DNA of 45,949 bases from Candidatus Zambryskiibacteriota bacterium (lineage in GTDB: Bacteria; Patescibacteriota; Minisyncoccia; Phycocordibacterales; WO2-35-19), in the NCBI GenBank assembly GCA_016932555.1, contig JAFGCQ010000006.1, positions 1 through 45,949 on the forward strand, given 5' to 3'. The position numbers and the translations under genes were made by a program. Under the pieces are notes generated by a model that was not told the origin of the DNA, made no database searches, and saw only the letters and a list, made by a program, of their open reading frames with translations. Positions 41,830 to 45,949 of the stretch are shown here, one piece after another (position 1 is the stretch's first letter; the number at the start of each line of letters is the position of its first letter).

Positions 41830-42660
41830 ATGGCAAATAAATACATCATAAAAGCTACTGGCGAAAGAGAAGAGTTTAATTCGGAGAAGCTGCGTAATTC
41901 TTTAGATAGAGCCGGGGCTGAAGATGATCAGATAGAAAAGATAATAAGTAAAATTGAATCAGAGCTTAAAGATAATACCACCACCAAAGAAATCTATCAT
42001 CATGCCTTTGAACTTCTAGCGAGCATAGAGAGTCCGGCTGCTGGGAGGTATTCATTGCGTCAGGCTATAATGGATCTTGGACCTACCGGTTTTCCTTTTG
42101 AACAATTCGTGGCTGAAATATTTAAGCTCAAGGGTTTTAAAGTAAAAAACAATTTTATTGCAGAGGGTAAGTGTGCTGAACATGAGATAGATATAGTAAT
42201 CTGGAACAATGAAAAACTCATTATGATAGAAACTAAGTTCCATAACGAGCCTGGAGTAAAATCAGATCTCAAAGTGGCTCTTTATGTTAAAGCTAGGTGG
42301 GAAGATTTAGCAGATAAAAATTTTGATTTTGATAGTCAGCGAAAAATAGATGAGGGCTGGCTTATTACTAATACTAAGTTTTCTGAATCTGCTATCAAAT
42401 ATGCTGAGTGCCAGAAAATGAAAATTATTGGCTGGAATTATCCGGCTAAAGGTAATTTGCAAGACTTAGTCGAAGAGTCAAAATTACATCCAATCACTTC
42501 CTTAAAATCAATAAAACCCAGTGATAAAAGACGACTTATAGAAGCCGGGGTGATACTTTGCCGTCAAGCGCGAGAAAATCAAGATATATTGAAGCAATGT
42601 GGTTTATCTAACACTGAAATCACAGAAATAATGATAGAAATTAATTCTTTTCATATATAA
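41830..42660 (+). CDS. ATP-cone domain fused to an Mrr-like restriction endonuclease domain
   Basis: Two domains. Residues 3-85 are an ATP-cone (YIIKATGEREEFNSEKLRNSL ... GRYSLRQAIMDLG), the nucleotide-sensing module known from ribonucleotide reductase and NrdR. Residues about 90-185 form a PD-(D/E)XK nuclease of Mrr type: FEQFVAEIFKLKGFKV, EHEIDIVIWNNEKLIMIETKFH (catalytic D and E-x-K). The C-terminus is helical. This fusion suggests a nuclease controlled by nucleotide level; the target is unknown. TAAAAT 6 nt before ATG indicates a leaderless start. It heads a DNA-repair operon; the next gene starts 7 bp downstream. Confidence 0.85.
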   Translation: MANKYIIKATGEREEFNSEKLRNSLDRAGAEDDQIEKIISKIESELKDNTTTKEIYHHAFELLASIESPAAGRYSLRQAIMDLGPTGFPFEQFVAEIFKLKGFKVKNNFIAEGKCAEHEIDIVIWNNEKLIMIETKFHNEPGVKSDLKVALYVKARWEDLADKNFDFDSQRKIDEGWLITNTKFSESAIKYAECQKMKIIGWNYPAKGNLQDLVEESKLHPITSLKSIKPSDKRRLIEAGVILCRQARENQDILKQCGLSNTEITEIMIEINSFHI

Positions 42661-42667
42661 ATTATAA

Positions 42668-43408
42668 ATGGCAAATTTTTATAGAAAAAAATTATATAAT
42701 CCCGAAGTGAAAGAAGCTTTTAAAATTAGTCGATCAAAAATCGATCTTTTTGTAGAATGTCCGCGCTGTTTTTATCTTGATCGGCGATTGGGAGTTTCTA
42801 GGCCAGCGGGTTTTCCATTTAATTTAAATAGTGCTGTAGATTTACTTCTCAAAAAAGAATTTGATATTCATCGCGCCCAAAAAACTCCACACCCTTTAAT
42901 GGAAAGTTATGGTATAGAAGCAGTACCTTTTCAACATGAAAAAATGAACGAATGGCGCCAAAATTTTATTGGAGTAGAAGCTTTTTTTGAGCCAGCTAAT
43001 CTGGTGGTTTCTGGGGCTATCGACGATATTTGGCAAAATTCTGAAAAAGAACTTCTGGTTGTAGATTATAAAGCCACCAGTAAAGATAGTGAGGTTAATT
43101 TAGATGCCGAATGGCAAGAAGGTTATAAAAGACAGATGGAAATTTATCAATGGCTCCTTAGACAAAATGGTTTTAAAGTTTCAGATACCGGTTATTTTGT
43201 TTACGCTAACGGCCGCCGAGACAAAGAAGCTTTTGATGGTAAATTAGAATTTAATATAACTCTTATTCCTTATGTAGGTTCTGATGATTGGATAGAAGAT
43301 ACTTTATTTAAAATAAAAGAATGTTTGAACTCAAACGAAATACCAAAACCTTCAGCAAAATGCGAGTATTGTAAATATGTCGGAGAGTATAATAAAGCGA
43401 TGAAATGA
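42668..43408 (+). CDS. Cas4/RecB-like PD-(D/E)XK nuclease with Fe-S cysteines
   Basis: A single nuclease domain of the Cas4/AddB group. C31 and C34 in VECPRCFYLDRR and C232 and C235 near the end (KCEYCKY) give the four-Cys pattern of an Fe-S staple. The active site reads VVSGAIDDIW (acidic), then LLVVDYKATS (D..K), then QMEIYQWLLR (motif QxxxY). At 246 aa it matches Cas4-like proteins that are not linked to CRISPR; no cas gene or array is in the window. It probably works in DNA repair with its neighbours. It overlaps the next gene by 4 bp (ATGA). Confidence 0.85.
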   Translation: MANFYRKKLYNPEVKEAFKISRSKIDLFVECPRCFYLDRRLGVSRPAGFPFNLNSAVDLLLKKEFDIHRAQKTPHPLMESYGIEAVPFQHEKMNEWRQNFIGVEAFFEPANLVVSGAIDDIWQNSEKELLVVDYKATSKDSEVNLDAEWQEGYKRQMEIYQWLLRQNGFKVSDTGYFVYANGRRDKEAFDGKLEFNITLIPYVGSDDWIEDTLFKIKECLNSNEIPKPSAKCEYCKYVGEYNKAMK

Positions 43409-44034
43409 ATATGAAGATTGAAGAACGAACAGAACTCATGAGAAAGATAAAAGATGAGGTGGTAGCTCTAAAGAAGTCGCCACTTTATGGATACCGCAGA
43501 GAGAGCGGTAATTTGCCGGTTATAGGTGAGGGCAACCACAGCGCCAAAATCATGTTTATCGGAGAAGCACCAGGTCGTAACGAGGCCAAATATGGCCGGC
43601 CATTTTGCGGCGCAGCTGGTAAAATTTTAGACCAATTATTGGAATCAATAGGTATAGATCGTAAAGAGGTTTACGTTACTAATATTGTTAAAGACCGACC
43701 CCCACAAAACCGTGATCCAAACCCCGAAGAGATTAAAATTTACGGACCGTTTTTGGATCGGCAGATTAAAATTATCCAGCCAAAAATTATCGTCACCCTC
43801 GGACGTTATGCTATGAACTATATTATGCCTAAATTCGGCTTGGAGTTTGAAGTAGAGCCCATTAGTGTTAATCATGGCAAAGTTTTTACTGTGCCCAGTC
43901 AAGCTCTAGTAGAATGGGGATGGAAAGATCATGAAATTAAAGTTATTCCTCTCTATCATCCCGCTGTCGCTGTCTATAATTCCCATACTTTAGACCAACT
44001 AAAAAAGGATTTTGAAGTTTTGAAAAATATTTGA
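43405..44034 (+). CDS. Uracil-DNA glycosylase, family 4-like, without the Fe-S cysteines
   Basis: Removes uracil from DNA. Family 4/5 motifs: IMFIGEAPGRNEAKYGRPFCGAA (motif 1), YVTNIVKDRPPQNRDP (motif 2), and the catalytic HPAVAVYN (motif 3). Type 4 enzymes carry a 4Fe-4S cluster, with cysteines at CxxC near the start and two more later. At those places this protein has KKSPLY, VKDRPP and IKIYGPF, so none of the four is present. It may be a cluster-free variant. The GTG/ATG choice: ATG 43405 overlaps the preceding TGA; an in-frame ATG at 43411 is possible. The promoter of the next gene overlaps its stop codon. Confidence 0.83.
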   Translation: MNMKIEERTELMRKIKDEVVALKKSPLYGYRRESGNLPVIGEGNHSAKIMFIGEAPGRNEAKYGRPFCGAAGKILDQLLESIGIDRKEVYVTNIVKDRPPQNRDPNPEEIKIYGPFLDRQIKIIQPKIIVTLGRYAMNYIMPKFGLEFEVEPISVNHGKVFTVPSQALVEWGWKDHEIKVIPLYHPAVAVYNSHTLDQLKKDFEVLKNI

Positions 44035-44058
44035 CAAATATAAGTATTAATGTATAAT
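44031..44058 (+). promoter_or_regulatory. Promoter of the DUF2325-like gene
   Basis: TTGACA, 16 bp, perfect TATAAT. The -35 contains the TGA stop codon of the uracil-DNA glycosylase gene. Confidence 0.75.
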
Positions 44059-44105
44059 GCAATAAGAAAAAGTTTTCAGTGATAATTTCTAGAGAAAGGA
44101 GATCT

Positions 44106-44867
44106 ATGAAAGATTTGAGCCCATCAGGCCGAATTTTGATTGTAGGCGGCAGGATAGGTAATATTGAAGCTCAATTCAAGGATAATCAGAGGCTAATTTT
44201 TTGGAATTGCAACGATGGCCACGGTATCAGCAGTAAAAAATTTCCAGCTTTTGTTGAAGTGGTTATTTTTACTCGCTTCATTAAGCACAAAATAAAGGAA
44301 CAAGTCCAAAGAATGGCCAGGGGGACTGGCGCAAATTTTTTTCGGATTTGTCAGAATACCGGCGAAATAAAACGGATCCTTGAAGAATTATTGCCGAAAT
44401 TGGCACCATTACCGCTTACAAAAGATTTATCATCAAAAATACCGATGGAGAAGGAGGAAAAATTGGATACAAAAACACAAGAAACCGAGATGCGAGCTTC
44501 TAAAGGTGCTGTGTCTGGATTTATCACAGTTAATGCTGATTTCACAATAGAACCTAAAAAAGAAATTGAGCGTCTTAGTGATTTGGCAATCTCACAAGGA
44601 ATCACGAAATCTCGGAGATCAATCGAGATAGCATATTACCGATGCAAAAGAAGGACCGCTTTCGAACCAAGGAAACAGGACTCGATTAATCTTTTGGAAG
44701 AATTTTTATCTTCTCTTTCAAAAGTAGATTTGGTTCATGTAGCCTTTAAAGAAATTGTAGAGGAAAACAAAAGATTAACTACTGAAAACAACCAACTTCG
44801 CAAAGAACTCGAGGGTTACAAAGAGCTCAAGAAGATGGTTAATAAAATGAATAAAATGGAAGTATGA
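44106..44867 (+). CDS. DUF2325-like protein with a C-terminal coiled coil
   Basis: The N-terminal 95 residues fit DUF2325: RILIVGGRIGNIEAQFK, then FPAFVEVVIFTRFIKHKIKEQ and RMARGTGANFFRICQNTGEI. This is a Rossmann-like fold seen in proteins of unknown function that may sense or bind nucleic acid. A linker (TKTQETEMRASKGAV) leads to a helical region with basic patches (GITKSRRSIEIAYYRCKRRTA) and a coiled coil (EIVEENKRLTTENNQLRKELEGYKEL). The track starts 27 nt earlier at 44079, but GAAAGGAG before ATG 44106 fixes the start. It has its own consensus promoter and a terminator-like hairpin. The DNA-repair operon lies just upstream, but it is a separate unit. Confidence 0.7.
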   Translation: MKDLSPSGRILIVGGRIGNIEAQFKDNQRLIFWNCNDGHGISSKKFPAFVEVVIFTRFIKHKIKEQVQRMARGTGANFFRICQNTGEIKRILEELLPKLAPLPLTKDLSSKIPMEKEEKLDTKTQETEMRASKGAVSGFITVNADFTIEPKKEIERLSDLAISQGITKSRRSIEIAYYRCKRRTAFEPRKQDSINLLEEFLSSLSKVDLVHVAFKEIVEENKRLTTENNQLRKELEGYKELKKMVNKMNKMEV

Positions 44868-44871
44868 ATAA

Positions 44872-44910
44872 TGGCCGTAGTTTTACTAAGTAGAACTACG
44901 GCCAGATTTA
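44872..44910 (+). terminator. Terminator-like hairpin after the DUF2325-like gene
   Basis: A perfect 11-bp stem, TGGCCGTAGTT / AACTACGGCCA, with an 11-nt loop and only a weak T tract (GATTTATTTG). Confidence 0.65.
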
Positions 44911-44916
44911 TTTGTA

Positions 44917-44961
44917 AAAGAAAAATCCCACAAAGAAATCGAGATTTTTCTTTGTGAGATT
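44917..44961 (-). terminator. Terminator of the 90-aa gene
   Basis: Minus strand: TCTCACAAAGAAA pairs with TTTCTTTGTGGGA, followed by TTTTTCTTTT. Confidence 0.75.
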
Positions 44962-44966
44962 AACAT

Positions 44967-45239
44967 TTAGAAAAGATTACTTTTGAGCGACATTTCTTTA
45001 ATCATTTCATTTCCATCTATTTGGACCCTGATTGAAAAAACGAGCCAAAAACAGAGAAAATGAAACAAAAAAAGAATACAACCAGTGTAGAAATTTGGTA
45101 TTTTCAACAAGATCGGCGGCTCGGAAGAGGCTAAAAAAAACAAAAAACCCGTGATTAGAAGTTTTGTCCCTTTGGCAATCAAAAAGCCGCACAATATTTT
45201 CATTTTCAGAGACATACCATCAAAAAAGTGCTTGAACAT
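44967..45239 (-). CDS. Small two- or three-helix membrane protein, 90 aa
   Basis: Hydrophobic segments at about 14-34 (KILCGFLIAKGTKLLITGFLF) and about 50-72 (YTGCILFLFHFLCFWLVFSI) suggest two membrane helices. The loop is short (LASSEPPILLKIPNF) and the C-terminus is charged (QIDGNEMIKEMSLK). Family unknown. The SD (AAAAAGGATAGG) lies just upstream of ATG. It has a terminator directly after the stop codon. It is therefore one more single small gene of the SD-led class. It lies between two gene groups that run on opposite strands. Confidence 0.6.
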   Translation of the reverse strand: MFKHFFDGMSLKMKILCGFLIAKGTKLLITGFLFFLASSEPPILLKIPNFYTGCILFLFHFLCFWLVFSIRVQIDGNEMIKEMSLKSNLF

Positions 45240-45311
45240 TATCCTATCCTTTTTAAATGTTGAATAAGAACCAAGTCTGAAATTATTTATAACAAATTGA
45301 GATAATTTTAT

Positions 45312-45949
45312 CTAGACTTTTAAGATATTTTCAAATGGTTGGGGATCTTCGTAGCAACCAACAATTGCCAGATTAAGTTTATTGTTAGTTATAACTTCTT
45401 TAGCTACTTCTTGAATATCTGTATTAGTAATTTTTTCAATTTCTTTTTCAATATCTTTAGGAGTTTTAATTTTTTCTTTAAGAATTTCTTGGAATCCATA
45501 AAAATTGGCCATAGCATCTGATGATTCAAGTCCCAGATACATATTACCTATAAGATAATCTTTGGCTTTACGCAATTCTCCCGCCGGTACTTTTTCATCT
45601 CGAATTTTTATCATTTCTTCCAATATCCCATTTATACCTTGGTCTACTCTTGAAGAATCCACCCCAGCAGCAATGGCTAAGACGCCGTGGTCAGTGAGCT
45701 CATCGGTTATAGACTTCACATAATAACAAATGCCAAGCTCCTCGCGCATCTTTTGAAAAAGACGCGAGCTCATGCCACCACCAAGTATCGCTGAAAGTAA
45801 TCTCAGAGCAGAAATTTTTTCGTCGTAAATACTGAAAGCTCGAAGCCCGATCATTAGATGGGTCTGGTCAGTTTCTTTGTGTTTGATTTTTATCTCTGGC
45901 TTGTTTTGTCTTTCTAGAATTTTTTCTTTAGTAGCCTTTTTAGTCTCTG
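45312..45949 (-). CDS. M16-family zinc peptidase (insulinase-like), C-terminal part
   Basis: The carboxy-terminal domain of an M16 peptidase or processing-peptidase-like protein. It reads TDQTHLMIGLRAFS, then ALRLLSAILGGGMSSRLFQKMREELGICYYV, the signature that follows the non-catalytic half in this family, then GVLAIAAGVDSSR and ITNTDIQEVAKEVI. The track starts at ATG 45854, but the frame stays open to the right edge without a stop and is clearly coding there (KIKHKETDQTHL), so this is the 3' end of a longer gene. The HxxEH zinc motif would lie in the missing N-terminal half. It is the last gene seen on the minus strand and continues beyond the window. Confidence 0.88.
   Translation of the reverse strand, partial: ETKKATKEKILERQNKPEIKIKHKETDQTHLMIGLRAFSIYDEKISALRLLSAILGGGMSSRLFQKMREELGICYYVKSITDELTDHGVLAIAAGVDSSRVDQGINGILEEMIKIRDEKVPAGELRKAKDYLIGNMYLGLESSDAMANFYGFQEILKEKIKTPKDIEKEIEKITNTDIQEVAKEVITNNKLNLAIVGCYEDPQPFENILKV

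Noticed and set aside
1-45949. CRISPR array near the Cas4-like gene
   Set aside because: No regularly spaced direct repeats are seen anywhere; the Cas4-like protein lies in a repair operon.

Overview
The window reads as a chromosomal segment of a Patescibacteria (Candidate Phyla Radiation) bacterium, probably of Parcubacteria type. The evidence is an AT-rich genome with tightly packed short genes, tRNA genes without an encoded CCA, many CPR-typical conserved proteins (a DUF5671-like membrane protein, a Gmad2 protein, a peptidoglycan-binding plus FN3 surface protein, a sigma region 4 plus HARE-HTH protein), unusually short core enzymes (a zinc-less DnaX, a 334-residue glucose-6-phosphate isomerase), and dispersed palindromic repeats. 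No species is named because no rRNA gene is present.

Layout. 1-2.3 kb: rpoD (open at the left edge), a REP-associated (Y1/HUH) transposase between two copies of a palindrome, and a small SD-led gene. 2.3-6.6 kb: a UvrD-type helicase with a RecB-like Fe-S nuclease domain, a DsbA-like thioredoxin and a DEDDy exonuclease. 6.7-8.4 kb: a three-gene operon ending in a ParB-domain DNA-binding protein. 8.5-13.6 kb: hisS, tRNA-Ala(TGC), an alpha/beta hydrolase, a 3-methyladenine glycosylase, a membrane protein of probable foreign origin, a GIY-YIG protein, tRNA-Ala(CGC), a Zn-ribbon peptide and ddl. 13.7-18.5 kb: dnaX, a rod-shaped ncRNA, a split permease with a NifX-like protein, tRNA-Gln and TspO. 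18.5-24.4 kb: an accessory region of small genes, two further structured ncRNAs, structured leaders and a decayed HTH cassette. 24.4-29.5 kb: surface proteins, pgi and a ROK sugar kinase. 29.6-34 kb: mscL, slipin, hemerythrin and ychF. 34-41.8 kb: leuS, the sigma4/HARE protein, a secretion-like membrane protein, mltG and mnmA. 41.8-45.9 kb: a DNA-repair operon (ATP-cone nuclease, Cas4-like nuclease, uracil-DNA glycosylase), a DUF2325-like protein, a small membrane protein and a partial M16 peptidase.

Three themes recur. First, leuS and mnmA carry at least five and four in-frame insertions of dispersed repeats, drawn from overlapping families. One family (CAAGGGGAACCCTTG) differs only in its loop from the palindromes that flank the transposase gene (CAAGGGGCGCCCTTG). 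This suggests a RAYT-linked element system that enters essential genes in frame. Second, about seventeen genes have a -10 hexamer 5-9 nt before the start codon and no Shine-Dalgarno, which implies leaderless transcription. A separate class of small, mostly unknown genes has consensus promoters, strong SDs, sometimes structured leaders, and their own terminators. Third, three stretches without genes hold terminator-ended structured RNAs that I cannot assign to a known family by eye. The only sources for these statements are the sequence and general family knowledge; no database search was run.
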